Origin: Polynucleobacter wuianus
GTDB taxonomy: Bacteria; Pseudomonadota; Gammaproteobacteria; Burkholderiales; Burkholderiaceae
Length of the DNA: 64,000 nucleotides
Direction: 5' to 3'
NCBI RefSeq assembly: GCF_001659725.1
Contig: NZ_CP015922.1
Coordinates: 124,001-188,000 of the forward strand
In this document: positions 27,709 through 36,083 of the stretch, in pieces
Position numbering within the stretch: position 1 is the first letter of the stretch
Layout: every line of letters starts with the position of its first letter
The notes under the pieces: generated by a model
The model's input: the letters and a program-made list of their open reading frames with translations, nothing else
Told to the model about the DNA's origin: nothing
The model's database searches: none
Made by a program: the position numbers and the translations under genes

Positions 27709-29050
27709 TGATGACCTGATTCAATGCACGTTGAACAGCTTGACCCATTTGCTCAGTCTCTTGCGCCGACAAAATATATGGTGGCATCACATAAATCGTA
27801 TTGCCGATAGGCCGAATTAAAACACCTTCATTTAAGCACTTGGCAAACATTTCACGAGGGAACACATGGCTATTTTTTAGTGCTGATGATTTGACATCAA
27901 ACGCCAAAATCATGCCTTGCTGGCGCCAATGGTCAATGCGTGTGTCTGATTTGGCCCATGCAAATGCTGTCGCTAAATTTTGTGAACGCGCAATGTTGTT
28001 TTCAAGTACTTTTTCTGCTTCAAAAATCTCAAGGCAAGCTAAGGCAGCTGCACAAGCTAATGGATTGCCGGTGTATGAATGTGAGTGCAAAAAACCATGT
28101 TGCGTTTGATCGCTATAAAAGGCGCGGTAAATTTTGTCGGTCGTCATGCAAAGAGAAAGCGGCAAATAACCACCGCTAATGCCCTTAGAAAGAGTGAGAA
28201 AGTCGGGCCAAATCCCTGCGTGTTCGCAAGCGAAGAACTTGCCACTACGCCCACAGCCCACGGCGATCTCATCGGCGATGAGGTGGATTTGATAACGATC
28301 ACATAAGTCTCTAACAAGTCGTAAATACTCAGGTGAATGCATTGCCATTTGGCCGGCACATTGCACAAGCGGCTCAACAATCATTGCAGCAATATTTTTA
28401 TGTTCTTTTGCGAATAACTGTTCCAGCGCATTTGCTGCTTCTCTTGCGACATCTTCCGCACTTTCACTAGCTTTTGCTTTGCGTGCGTCTGGAGATGTCA
28501 CTGTGAAGACATCTTGCAAAAGCGATCCATAAGCTTCACGAAAAATAGCAACGTCTGTTACGGCAAGCGCGCCAAGCGTTTCTCCGTGGTAGCCGTTTTC
28601 AAGGCAGACAAATTTTTTCTTTTCTGGCTTGCTATTCAGTTGCCAAAAGTGATGACTCATCTTTAAAGCAATCTCAACCGCGGATGCACCATCAGATGCA
28701 TAAAAAACATGACCTAAATTGCCATTGGTTAGTGCAGCCAGTTTTTCAGAAAGCTCCACCACCGGAGGATGTGTGAAACCAGCAAGCATGACATGCTCAA
28801 TTCGCTCTAATTGCTGGGTAATTGCTTGATTAATTTTTGGATTGGAATGACCAAAGAGATTGGTCCACCATGAGCTAATGCAATCCAGAAGCGCATTTCC
28901 GTGTTCGTCGTAGAGCCAAGCCCCCTTACCTTTGGTGATGGCAACCAGTGGAAATGATTCATGGTGTTTCATCTGGGTGCAGGGGTGCCAAACAGCGGAA
29001 AGACTGCGATTGACAAGGGTGGCTTGATTTAGATCAGAAATAACCTTCAT
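27701..29050 (-). CDS. bioA: Adenosylmethionine-8-amino-7-oxononanoate aminotransferase
   Basis: A 449-residue class III PLP aminotransferase that makes DAPA, using S-adenosylmethionine as amino donor. VWHPCTQMKHHESFPLV near the start is the BioA-specific signature; DGASAVEIALKMS, IADEIAVGCGRSGKFFACEH and the PLP lysine in LTLSKGISGGYLPLSL (about residue 289) follow. It is the first gene of the minus-strand biotin operon and is divergent from bioB with 89 bp between, where shared control would be expected; no operator was recognised there. Confidence 0.95.
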   Translation of the reverse strand: MKVISDLNQATLVNRSLSAVWHPCTQMKHHESFPLVAITKGKGAWLYDEHGNALLDCISSWWTNLFGHSNPKINQAITQQLERIEHVMLAGFTHPPVVELSEKLAALTNGNLGHVFYASDGASAVEIALKMSHHFWQLNSKPEKKKFVCLENGYHGETLGALAVTDVAIFREAYGSLLQDVFTVTSPDARKAKASESAEDVAREAANALEQLFAKEHKNIAAMIVEPLVQCAGQMAMHSPEYLRLVRDLCDRYQIHLIADEIAVGCGRSGKFFACEHAGIWPDFLTLSKGISGGYLPLSLCMTTDKIYRAFYSDQTQHGFLHSHSYTGNPLACAAALACLEIFEAEKVLENNIARSQNLATAFAWAKSDTRIDHWRQQGMILAFDVKSSALKNSHVFPREMFAKCLNEGVLIRPIGNTIYVMPPYILSAQETEQMGQAVQRALNQVING

Positions 29051-29139
29051 GTTTGATATTTGACCACTAGTTTTTCCTAATTCAGACCTGTATCTGTTAT
29101 GTTTATGCCTTGGATTGACCTATTTTCTGGAATTTACCC

Positions 29140-30177
29140 ATGCTGGACGCCCAAACCATAGAAAAACCCCTCACTCAAGTCAAATCGAAGGCTGATTTGC
29201 GCAAGGAGCTTGATGCGTCTGGTGCTTGGTCTGTAGCCCAAATAGAGGCTTTATTTGCCCTACCTTTCAATGAGTTGATGTTAAAAGCCCAAGAGACTCA
29301 TAAGGCCTATTTCCCCGAAGGTGATGTGGAATTGGCTACCTTGTTGTCGATTAAGACCGGCGGCTGCCCTGAGGATTGTGGATATTGCCCCCAGGCTGCT
29401 CGCTATGACACTGACGTCAAAGCCGAAAAGTTGATGGGTCTCGAGGAAGTTTTAGAGGCTGCAAAAGCAGCTAAAGCAGCAGGCTCAAATCGTTTCTGTA
29501 TGGGTGCTGCGTGGCGTGAGCCAAAAGACCGTGATATCGAAAAAGTCACTGCCATGATTAAGGGTGTTAAAGCTCTTGGTCTTGAGACCTGTGCGACCTT
29601 AGGAATGCTCGAAGAGGATCAAGCAAAAGCACTGTCCGATGCAGGCTTAGATTTTTATAACCATAACCTAGATACCAGCGAAGATTTTTATCGTTCAGTA
29701 ATTTCTACTCGCGGTTATCAAGATCGCTTGGATACGATTTCTCATGTGCGTTCAGCTGGCATGTCAGTGTGTTGTGGTGGCATCGTTGGAATGGGTGAGT
29801 CACGTGAACAACGCGCAGCTTTTTTAGCTCGCTTAGCAAACTTAAGCCCTTATCCAGAGTCAGTCCCAATTAATCATTTGGTGCCTGTTGCTGGCACTCC
29901 ATTGGCTGATCAAAAGCCTTTAGATCCACTTGAGTTTGTGAGAACAATTGCAGTTGCGCGCATCACAATGCCGAAGGCGCGCGTACGTTTATCTGCTGGT
30001 CGACAAGAGCTTGGCAGAGCTGTGCAAGCCATGTGTTTCTTAGCTGGCGCCAACTCAATTTTCTATGGTGAGCAACTACTCACTACCGGTAATCCCGAGG
30101 CAGAACAAGACCGCGCACTCTTATCTGAGTTAGGTTTGAAGACTAAGCAAAGCTGTAAGGCCGAGGTTTTAGTCTAA
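29140..30177 (+). CDS. bioB: Biotin synthase
   Basis: A 345-residue radical SAM enzyme inserting sulfur into dethiobiotin. The [4Fe-4S] cluster ligands are C76, C80 and C83 in [12 protein letters not shown]. The [2Fe-2S] sulfur donor cluster is served by later conserved cysteines and arginine ([33 protein letters not shown], and VRLSAGRQ). Length and C-terminus are normal. It is transcribed away from bioA-F-D and sits 10 bp before coq7. bioC and bioH, needed for the pimeloyl part, are not in the window. Confidence 0.97.
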   Translation: MLDAQTIEKPLTQVKSKADLRKELDASGAWSVAQIEALFALPFNELMLKAQETHKAYFPEGDVELATLLSIKTGGCPEDCGYCPQAARYDTDVKAEKLMGLEEVLEAAKAAKAAGSNRFCMGAAWREPKDRDIEKVTAMIKGVKALGLETCATLGMLEEDQAKALSDAGLDFYNHNLDTSEDFYRSVISTRGYQDRLDTISHVRSAGMSVCCGGIVGMGESREQRAAFLARLANLSPYPESVPINHLVPVAGTPLADQKPLDPLEFVRTIAVARITMPKARVRLSAGRQELGRAVQAMCFLAGANSIFYGEQLLTTGNPEAEQDRALLSELGLKTKQSCKAEVLV

Positions 30178-30187
30178 GTTTTTACTG

Positions 30188-30817
30188 ATGTCACCCATTG
30201 ATCGCCTGATTATTGAGTTTGATACTGCGCTTCGCTCGATTGTTGGCGGAGCAAATGCAGGTCGACCAACACCGGGGTCTGCAACATCGCCCAATCAATC
30301 TTTGGATGCGGCAGAACGTAAACATGCTGCAGGTCTAATGCGCGTTAATCACGTTGGTGAAGTTTGTGCGCAAGCACTCTATCAATCACAAAAATTAGTT
30401 GCACGAAATTCTCAAATTCAAGAGATGCTCAATCATGCTGCTCAAGAAGAGATGGATCACTTGGCATGGTGTGAAACGCGCCTTCAAGAACTGGGTTCTC
30501 ACACGAGTTATCTCAATCCATTGTGGTACGCAGGATCTTTTGCAATTGGTTTGGTAGCAGGTTTAGCGGGTGATAAATGGAGCTTAGGTTTTGTTGTTGA
30601 AACTGAAAAGCAGGTCGAAAATCATCTCGAGAGTCATCTTGAAAAATTGCCGATAGAAGATCATCGTTCACGTGCCATTGTTGAGCAAATGCGCATCGAT
30701 GAAATTGAGCATGGACAAGCAGCGCTACATGCTGGTGGAGCGACGTTACCCGAGCCAATTCAGAAGGTAATGCAGGCTATGTCTAAGGTCATGACAACTA
30801 CTGCCTACAAGATTTAA
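30188..30817 (+). CDS. coq7: Coq7-type demethoxyubiquinone hydroxylase
   Basis: A 209-residue carboxylate-bridged di-iron enzyme that hydroxylates C6 of demethoxyubiquinol, replacing the flavin enzyme UbiF of E. coli. Two E-x-x-H motifs are visible: EEMDH in [11 protein letters not shown] (about residues 87-91) and EIEH in [13 protein letters not shown] near 177. [15 protein letters not shown] near residue 52 supplies the first ligand glutamate. It follows bioB by 10 bp. The 292 bp after it contain regulatory sites of the dcw cluster. Confidence 0.95.
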   Translation: MSPIDRLIIEFDTALRSIVGGANAGRPTPGSATSPNQSLDAAERKHAAGLMRVNHVGEVCAQALYQSQKLVARNSQIQEMLNHAAQEEMDHLAWCETRLQELGSHTSYLNPLWYAGSFAIGLVAGLAGDKWSLGFVVETEKQVENHLESHLEKLPIEDHRSRAIVEQMRIDEIEHGQAALHAGGATLPEPIQKVMQAMSKVMTTTAYKI

Positions 30818-30874
30818 GTTTTTAATTGGTGGCGCAGAAGTATTTGAGAATAATTTTTGGATTTATTTTTCAAA

Positions 30875-30894
30875 TACTGTTTTTAAATACAGTA
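30875..30894. promoter_or_regulatory. LexA-type SOS box
   Basis: The site has TACTGT, eight bases TTTTAAAT, then ACAGTA. Both half sites match the E. coli and betaproteobacterial LexA consensus CTGT-N8-ACAG including the flanking TA/TA, and 18 of 20 positions are palindromic. A TATATT (30893-30898) overlaps the right half and TTCAAA (30869-30874) lies 18 bp before it, so LexA would sit between -35 and -10 of a plus-strand promoter. Binding is inferred; the nearest downstream gene is mraZ, about 215 bp away. Confidence 0.65.
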
Positions 30895-31005
30895 TATTTA
30901 GACATTATCTAGCCCTATAGCTAAGATCTATTCTTAAGTATATTTTCCAAGCCATTGTTTCAAGTAGCTATTTTATTATCACCATTTTGTGAACATACGA
31001 CGCTA

Positions 31006-31021
31006 AGTGTTTGTAAACACT
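31006..31021. repeat. 16-bp inverted repeat AGTGTTT-GT-AAACACT
   Basis: Perfect 7-bp arms around a 2-bp centre, located between the LexA-like box and the mraZ promoter, about 33 bp before the -35 hexamer. No T-run follows, so it does not look like a terminator. It may be a binding site for an unidentified dimeric regulator. Confidence 0.45.
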
Positions 31022-31053
31022 AGAGAAATTCCCAAAAAAATACCCAAAAACAC

Positions 31054-31082
31054 TTGACCCTCCTAGTGCGATCCTCTAAAGT
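31054..31082 (+). promoter_or_regulatory. mraZ (dcw) promoter
   Basis: TTGACC (31054-31059, 5 of 6 to consensus), a 17-bp spacer, and TAAAGT (31077-31082, 4 of 6). A-tracts at 31034-31040 and 31046-31050 lie just upstream, as in UP elements. Transcription would start near 31089, inside the MraZ repeats, leaving a leader of about 20 nt. Confidence 0.7.
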
Positions 31083-31106
31083 GGGAGGAAGTGTGAAAAA
31101 GTGGGG
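31082..31106 (+). promoter_or_regulatory. MraZ operator: three repeats with 10-bp spacing
   Basis: TGGGA at 31082-31086, TGTGA at 31092-31096 and TGGGG at 31102-31106 lie exactly 10 bp apart, matching the TGGGN-N5 direct repeats bound by MraZ in E. coli. The first repeat overlaps the last base of the -10 hexamer, so binding would block initiation. The middle unit has T for the third base. Autoregulation of the dcw operon by MraZ is inferred from this match. Confidence 0.8.
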
Positions 31107-31109
31107 TAA

Positions 31110-31541
31110 ATGGTGTTTCAAGGCGCGTCAGCTCTCAATTTAGATGCAAAAGGTCGGATGTCCATTCCGGCAAAGCATCGTGACGCCCTGTTAGTTCAGG
31201 GTGAAGGCCGTGTCACGCTCACAAAACACCCCGATGGATGTCTGTTGCTGTTCCCAAGACCTGAGTGGGAAAGTTTTAGATCTAGAGTTGCGCAGCTTCC
31301 AATGGACGCCCATTGGTGGCGCAGAATTTTTCTTGGCAATGCTGCTGAGATAGATCTCGATAGCGCTGGCCGTGTTTTAGTAAGCCCAGAGTTACGTGCT
31401 GCAGCAGGAATAGAAAAAGAAGTGATCTTGTTAGGTATGGGTAGTCACTTGGAATTGTGGGACGCAGCTACATACGCTGCAAAAGAGCAGGCTGCGATTA
31501 CGCAAGGCATGCCTGAAGCACTCAAGCAATTTAATTTTTGA
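31110..31541 (+). CDS. mraZ: Transcriptional regulator MraZ
   Basis: A 143-residue protein made of two AbrB/SpoVT-like swapped-hairpin domains (about 1-70 and 75-143): [20 protein letters not shown] with the D-x-K-G-R signature and [18 protein letters not shown] with the second D-x-x-G-R. MraZ forms large rings and represses its own operon through TGGG repeats, which are present directly ahead of the start. First gene of the dcw cluster; rsmH starts 12 bp after it. Confidence 0.95.
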   Translation: MVFQGASALNLDAKGRMSIPAKHRDALLVQGEGRVTLTKHPDGCLLLFPRPEWESFRSRVAQLPMDAHWWRRIFLGNAAEIDLDSAGRVLVSPELRAAAGIEKEVILLGMGSHLELWDAATYAAKEQAAITQGMPEALKQFNF

Positions 31542-31553
31542 TGACAGGGTGCT

Positions 31554-32504
31554 ATGAACATAACTCATCGCCCAGTGTTACTGGCCGAGGCGGTGACGGC
31601 GCTAACCAATGGCCCGCTCATTCAGAATCAAAACGCAGCGCAAAACATTTTAGTAATCGATGGAACTTTTGGGCGCGGCGGTCATACGCAAGCATTGCTG
31701 AAGCAGTTACCAGCATCAGCGCGCATGATTTCTTTCGACAAGGATTTAGATGCAATCGCAGTTGCAAAACAAATCAACGATCCACGCTTAACAATTGTGC
31801 ACGACAGTTTTGCGCAGATGGATCAGTACATGGCAGCAGAATCAGTCGATGGAATTTTGCTAGACCTGGGAATCAGTTCACCCCAAGTAGACGAAGCGCA
31901 TCGGGGATTTTCATTTCGTCGAGAAGGTCCCCTCGACATGCGAATGAATACTGATCAAGGTATGACAGCGGCAGAATGGTTGGAGCAGGCGCCGCAGGAG
32001 GAAATCACGCACGTGATTAAGACGTACGGGGAGGAGCGTTTTGCATTTCAAATCGCGAAGGCCATTGTGGCTAAGCGAGAAGAGGGCTCGTCTCCTAAAA
32101 CAACTACGCAATTAGCTAGCTTGGTTGCAGGTGTAGTGCGTACTCGTGAAGCTGGTCAAGATCCTGCCACGAGAACTTTCCAGGCATTACGCATTTTTAT
32201 TAATCGCGAGTTGGAAGATTTGGAGCTGGGCCTAAAGGCCGCTTTGAAATTATTGAAGCCAGGTGCAAGACTTGCTGTTATCAGTTTTCACTCATTAGAA
32301 GATCGTATTGTTAAGCAGTTTTTGCAGGCTCATGCAAAAGTAGAAGTTCCCCGTGGCCTACCTGTGCGAGAAAAAGATTTGCCCCAAAGCGCGCTTGAAA
32401 TTATTGGCCGTATTAAGCCTAGCGATCTTGAGATTTCGGAAAATCCTCGTGCACGCTCAGCCATTATGCGGGTAGCAGAAAAGCGTATGGGGGTGCTTGC
32501 ATGA
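31554..32504 (+). CDS. rsmH: 16S rRNA m4C1402 methyltransferase RsmH
   Basis: A 316-residue SAM methyltransferase acting on N4 of C1402 in the decoding centre. [10 protein letters not shown] (about 5-14) is the family opening; [10 protein letters not shown] (36-45) is the SAM loop; [20 protein letters not shown] and [18 protein letters not shown] are family blocks; the C-terminus [17 protein letters not shown] is standard. It overlaps ftsL by 4 bp (ATGA). Confidence 0.96.
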   Translation: MNITHRPVLLAEAVTALTNGPLIQNQNAAQNILVIDGTFGRGGHTQALLKQLPASARMISFDKDLDAIAVAKQINDPRLTIVHDSFAQMDQYMAAESVDGILLDLGISSPQVDEAHRGFSFRREGPLDMRMNTDQGMTAAEWLEQAPQEEITHVIKTYGEERFAFQIAKAIVAKREEGSSPKTTTQLASLVAGVVRTREAGQDPATRTFQALRIFINRELEDLELGLKAALKLLKPGARLAVISFHSLEDRIVKQFLQAHAKVEVPRGLPVREKDLPQSALEIIGRIKPSDLEISENPRARSAIMRVAEKRMGVLA

Positions 32505-32767
32505 ACCGCGCCACGTTAACGTTGCTAGCCCTGCTCTTAGTTTGTGCACTATCTCTAGTCGCCGCCCAACAACGCGCGCGCAAATTATTTATTGCTCAAG
32601 AGCGCGCACAAATTGAAGAGCGCAAATTGAATCAAGAATGGTTGCGCTTGGAATATGAGCAACGCAATCTTTCTAAATCTGCTCGTATTCGTGATGTAGC
32701 GCGTAATCAATTGCATATGGTGCCCATTTCTCCTGAACGTACTCTGTACTTGAAGGAGGCTCAATGA
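32501..32767 (+). CDS. ftsL: Cell division protein FtsL
   Basis: An 88-residue bitopic membrane protein: short N-terminus, hydrophobic helix [15 protein letters not shown] (about 6-20), then a periplasmic coiled coil rich in R, E and Q ([20 protein letters not shown]) ending in [14 protein letters not shown], the typical FtsL terminus. It forms the FtsQ-FtsL-FtsB complex that activates FtsW-FtsI. Position between rsmH and ftsI confirms identity; both borders are 4-bp ATGA overlaps. Confidence 0.92.
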   Translation: MNRATLTLLALLLVCALSLVAAQQRARKLFIAQERAQIEERKLNQEWLRLEYEQRNLSKSARIRDVARNQLHMVPISPERTLYLKEAQ

Positions 32768-34536
32768 GACCGGTTGGTTTTTCTACAACCCCAAATTTAG
32801 TGTTGCGTCTGCCTATGTGGCGGTCACGCCTCATGCTGTTTCTCTTATTTTTCGTTTTCATGATGTTGTTGCTTCGTGCATTCTGGATTCAAGGTCCAGG
32901 AAATGCATTTTATGAAGCCAAGGGTGTGCGTGGTACTCAACGTGAGTTGGAGTTACCGGCTAGCCGAGGAAAAATTTTGGATCGCAACGGTCAAGTTATT
33001 GCTACGAGTCTTGAGGCCAAGTCTGTAATTGCTTACAACGATACGGTTCCCGATGATTTGGCGGCCGATAAGGTAAAAAAACTGGCTAGCCTCTTGCAAA
33101 TTAGCGAAGCAGATCTTCGTAGGAAGCTTAAGGAAGAGCGAAAGCAGATTTTCTTAAAGCGCCAAGTTGATCCGATTGTTGCTCAGCAAATTAAACAATT
33201 AGAAATTCCGGGTATTGGGCTGAATAATGAATATCGCCGTTTCTATCCCGAAGGCGAAGCGATGGCGCACGTTGTTGGATTTACCAACGTAAACGATAAA
33301 GGTCAGGAGGGCATGGAGCTCTCACGAGAAAATGATCTAGCTGCACACCCAGGACAAAGACGGGTTGTGATCGATCGCCTTGGACGTGTAGTAGAAGATG
33401 TAGCAATTGAGCAGTTGCCACAAAACGGCAAAGACTTACAGCTCTCGATTGATAGCAAGATTCAGTTTCTTGCATATAACGCTGTGAAGAGCGCAGTTGA
33501 GCAGCATCATGCAAAAGCTGGTGGCGCAGTAGTGTTGGACACACAGACGGGTGAAATTCTGGCTCTAGCCAATTACCCAAGTTACAACCCAAATGATCGC
33601 AGAAATTTAAGTGGTGAGCAATTACGTAACCGAGTATTGACAGATACGTTTGAGCCGGGCTCAACGATGAAGCCACTCACTATTTCAATTGCTCTGGAAA
33701 AAGGATCTGTGGCACCAAATACCAATATGGTGATTGGTGCAAAGTATTTAGTGGGGCCTAAGCCGATTACGGATACTCACCCTTACGGAAATCTGACTGT
33801 TGCTGAAGTAATTCAGAAGTCAAGCAATATTGGTACTGCCAAAATTGCGATGAATAATCTCTCTCCAGAAGAGATGTGGGATTTTTATACCGCAGTAGGT
33901 TTGGGCCAATCCCCAAAAATTGGGTTCCCAGGTGCAGTTGCGGGAACTGTGCATCCATTTAAGAAGTGGATGCCAACTGATCAGGCGCGCATCGCGTTTG
34001 GATACGGAATTTCTGCTTCGCTATTTCAAGTAGCACGCGCTTACACGATCTTTGCGCGCGATGGCGAGTTAGTGCCCCTAACGATCGAACGTAGTCCTGA
34101 ATTCAAGCCTGGCACAAGAGTGCTTTCTGCCAAGACCGCCATTGAAATGCGTGAAATGTTAGAGACGGTGACGCAGCCGGGCGGCACAGCAATTAAAGCG
34201 CAGGCTGAAGGATATCGAGTTGGCGGAAAAACAGGAACAGCTCATAAATTAGTAGGCAAAGGATATGGCAATTCGTATCGCGCCTACTTTGCTGGTTTAG
34301 CGCCTATTAGTGCGCCACGAATTGTGGTGGCGGTCATGATTGATGAGCCAACAGGTGGCAGTCACTACGGTGGTGATGTGGCGGCACCCGTATTTTCAAC
34401 CATTGTTGGTGAGACCTTGAGAACGCTCAATGTTCTTCCTGATAGCAAAGTGAAGCAAATGGCTCTTGATGATAAGGGCCCTGCAGAAATTCGTATGACA
34501 AATACGCAGACACAACATGTGGCTTTGAAAAGATGA
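32764..34536 (+). CDS. ftsI: Septal peptidoglycan transpeptidase FtsI (PBP3)
   Basis: A 590-residue class B penicillin-binding protein. One N-terminal membrane helix (about 22-40) is followed by the pedestal domain opening ELPASRGKILDRNGQVIATS, then the transpeptidase domain with catalytic S300 in STMK (300-303), SSN near residue 354-356, and KTG in GGKTGTAHK near 490. It cross-links septal peptidoglycan in partnership with FtsW. The [10 protein letters not shown] start follows the FtsL stop with a 4-bp overlap. Confidence 0.96.
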   Translation: MRPVGFSTTPNLVLRLPMWRSRLMLFLLFFVFMMLLLRAFWIQGPGNAFYEAKGVRGTQRELELPASRGKILDRNGQVIATSLEAKSVIAYNDTVPDDLAADKVKKLASLLQISEADLRRKLKEERKQIFLKRQVDPIVAQQIKQLEIPGIGLNNEYRRFYPEGEAMAHVVGFTNVNDKGQEGMELSRENDLAAHPGQRRVVIDRLGRVVEDVAIEQLPQNGKDLQLSIDSKIQFLAYNAVKSAVEQHHAKAGGAVVLDTQTGEILALANYPSYNPNDRRNLSGEQLRNRVLTDTFEPGSTMKPLTISIALEKGSVAPNTNMVIGAKYLVGPKPITDTHPYGNLTVAEVIQKSSNIGTAKIAMNNLSPEEMWDFYTAVGLGQSPKIGFPGAVAGTVHPFKKWMPTDQARIAFGYGISASLFQVARAYTIFARDGELVPLTIERSPEFKPGTRVLSAKTAIEMREMLETVTQPGGTAIKAQAEGYRVGGKTGTAHKLVGKGYGNSYRAYFAGLAPISAPRIVVAVMIDEPTGGSHYGGDVAAPVFSTIVGETLRTLNVLPDSKVKQMALDDKGPAEIRMTNTQTQHVALKR

Positions 34537-36083
34537 GGGTGGCATTGAACATAGAACCCAATCATTTGATTGACCACTTACACTCATTGGCAAATTTGTC
34601 TGCCAAGGTGAGCGCGGACAGTCGCCAGATTCGGCCTGGCGATATCTTCTTTGCATATTCTGTTGGGCACGGGAATGCACTTCGTGATGGCCGCAAATTT
34701 ATTGATGCTGCTTTATTAAATGGAGCCGCTGCAGTAGTCTTTGATCCAGCTGGATTAGATTTAAATTACTTAGACCATCCTCAATGTTTTGCGATCGAAA
34801 AGCTCGCTGAAAAAGTAGGAAAGCTCTGTTCCCAATGGTATGGCGATCCGAGTAAGGAATTAAAAATGATTGGGGTCACTGGTACTAATGGCAAGACCAG
34901 TATTACTCAGTGGTTGGCAAAATCCTTGGACCAAGTAAGTCACCGAACAGCAGTACTGGGGACCTTAGGCACAGGCTTTCCTGGTGCTTTGGAAAAGACG
35001 GGGTACACCACTCCAGATGCCCCGAAGTTACAAACTCAGTTAAAAGAATTACTGGATGCTGGTGCTAAACAAGTAGTAATGGAAGTGTCATCGCATGCAT
35101 TACATCAAAATCGAATTGCTGGAACTTTATTTAATTGCGCCGTATTTACTAATTTGACGCAAGATCATTTGGACTACCACGGCAATATGGCAAACTACGC
35201 CGCAGCAAAAGCAAAGCTATTTAGTCAGCCAGGTCTAGAGCATGCTGTGGTGAATTTAGATGATACATTTGGGCGTGAATTAACTATAAATCTACTGGCT
35301 AGAAAAGACCTGAAGGTTTGGGCATACGCTTTGAGTGCGTCTGCTTTTAAAGGCTTTGAAAAGTTTGGTGATCGTCTGCAGCGTATCTACGCAGCAGAGA
35401 CCGCCCTCAATCATGCTGGATACGATTCTGTGTTCACTTATGAAGGGGTCGGTACATACACTTTGCATGTTCCCTTGCTTGGCGAATTCAATCTCAGTAA
35501 TGCGCTTGCAGTTTGGGCAACTTTGTTGACGCAAGACGTTACCGGTAATGAAGCTAGCAAACGAGTAAGTCAATTGCATGCAGTGATCGGTCGCATGGAG
35601 CTGATCTCATTAGGCAAGAATCCAAAATCAGAAGGTCCATTGGCGGTTGTAGATTACGCCCATACACCAGATGCTCTGCAGAAGACTTTAAAAGCATTGC
35701 GTCCGATTGCCGAGCAACGTGGCGGAAAATTGTGGTGTGTATTTGGTTGCGGCGGTGATCGCGATAGTGGTAAGCGCCCTCAAATGGGTGCTGTAGCAGA
35801 GAATTTTGCAGATCAAATCATTATTACTAGTGATAACCCACGCTCTGAAGATCCGCAAGCAATCATGGAAATGATTTGCAAAGGAATTCAAAAGCCTGGT
35901 GCAAATATTCAGGTAATTGCAGATCGTGCATCAGCAATTATGGCTGCCATTCGTCATGCGGATTCACGCGATATTGTTTTAGTTGCGGGTAAGGGTCATG
36001 AGACTTCACAGGAAATTAGTGGCAAGAGTTTTGATTTTTCTGATCAAGAGCATATTCGTTTAGCTGCTGGAGGCATGGTCTGA
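34533..36083 (+). CDS. murE: UDP-MurNAc-L-Ala-D-Glu:meso-DAP ligase MurE
   Basis: A 516-residue ATP-dependent Mur ligase. GTNGKTS (117-123) is the ATP loop; SADSRQIRPGDIFFAY near residue 28 the UDP-binding domain; YTTPDA and QDHLDYHG central-domain motifs; DNPRSEDP near 430 is the DNPR motif that selects meso-diaminopimelate over lysine. So the wall is of DAP type. It overlaps ftsI by 4 bp and murF by 1 bp. Confidence 0.96.
   Translation: MRVALNIEPNHLIDHLHSLANLSAKVSADSRQIRPGDIFFAYSVGHGNALRDGRKFIDAALLNGAAAVVFDPAGLDLNYLDHPQCFAIEKLAEKVGKLCSQWYGDPSKELKMIGVTGTNGKTSITQWLAKSLDQVSHRTAVLGTLGTGFPGALEKTGYTTPDAPKLQTQLKELLDAGAKQVVMEVSSHALHQNRIAGTLFNCAVFTNLTQDHLDYHGNMANYAAAKAKLFSQPGLEHAVVNLDDTFGRELTINLLARKDLKVWAYALSASAFKGFEKFGDRLQRIYAAETALNHAGYDSVFTYEGVGTYTLHVPLLGEFNLSNALAVWATLLTQDVTGNEASKRVSQLHAVIGRMELISLGKNPKSEGPLAVVDYAHTPDALQKTLKALRPIAEQRGGKLWCVFGCGGDRDSGKRPQMGAVAENFADQIIITSDNPRSEDPQAIMEMICKGIQKPGANIQVIADRASAIMAAIRHADSRDIVLVAGKGHETSQEISGKSFDFSDQEHIRLAAGGMV

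Larger units (their letters stand above)
30818..31109 (+). other. 292-bp non-coding region ahead of the dcw cluster
   Basis: The longest gene-free stretch in the window, strongly AT-rich. It holds, in order, a LexA-like box (30875-30894), a TATATT hexamer overlapping its right end (30893-30898), a 16-bp inverted repeat (31006-31021), two CCCAAAAA A-tracts (31031-31038, 31043-31050), a sigma70-like promoter (31054-31082) and three MraZ-type repeats (31082-31105). No open frame longer than about 20 codons with a plausible start was found on either strand, and no terminator for coq7 was clear. Confidence 0.8.

Noticed and set aside
29051..29139. A BirA-type operator between bioA and bioB
   Set aside because: No convincing long dyad like the enteric bio operator was seen in the 89 bp.
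31031..31050. CRISPR-like repeat (two CCCAAAAA units)
   Set aside because: Only two short A-tract units without spacers of constant length; better read as UP-element-like sequence.
31538..31954. 138-codon frame overlapping rsmH in another phase
   Set aside because: rsmH is clearly coding here with conserved motifs; the alternative frame has no family pattern.
33281..33676. 131-codon antisense frame within ftsI
   Set aside because: It lies opposite a strongly conserved coding region, has no ribosome site or recognisable domain, and its composition is explained by the ftsI codons.
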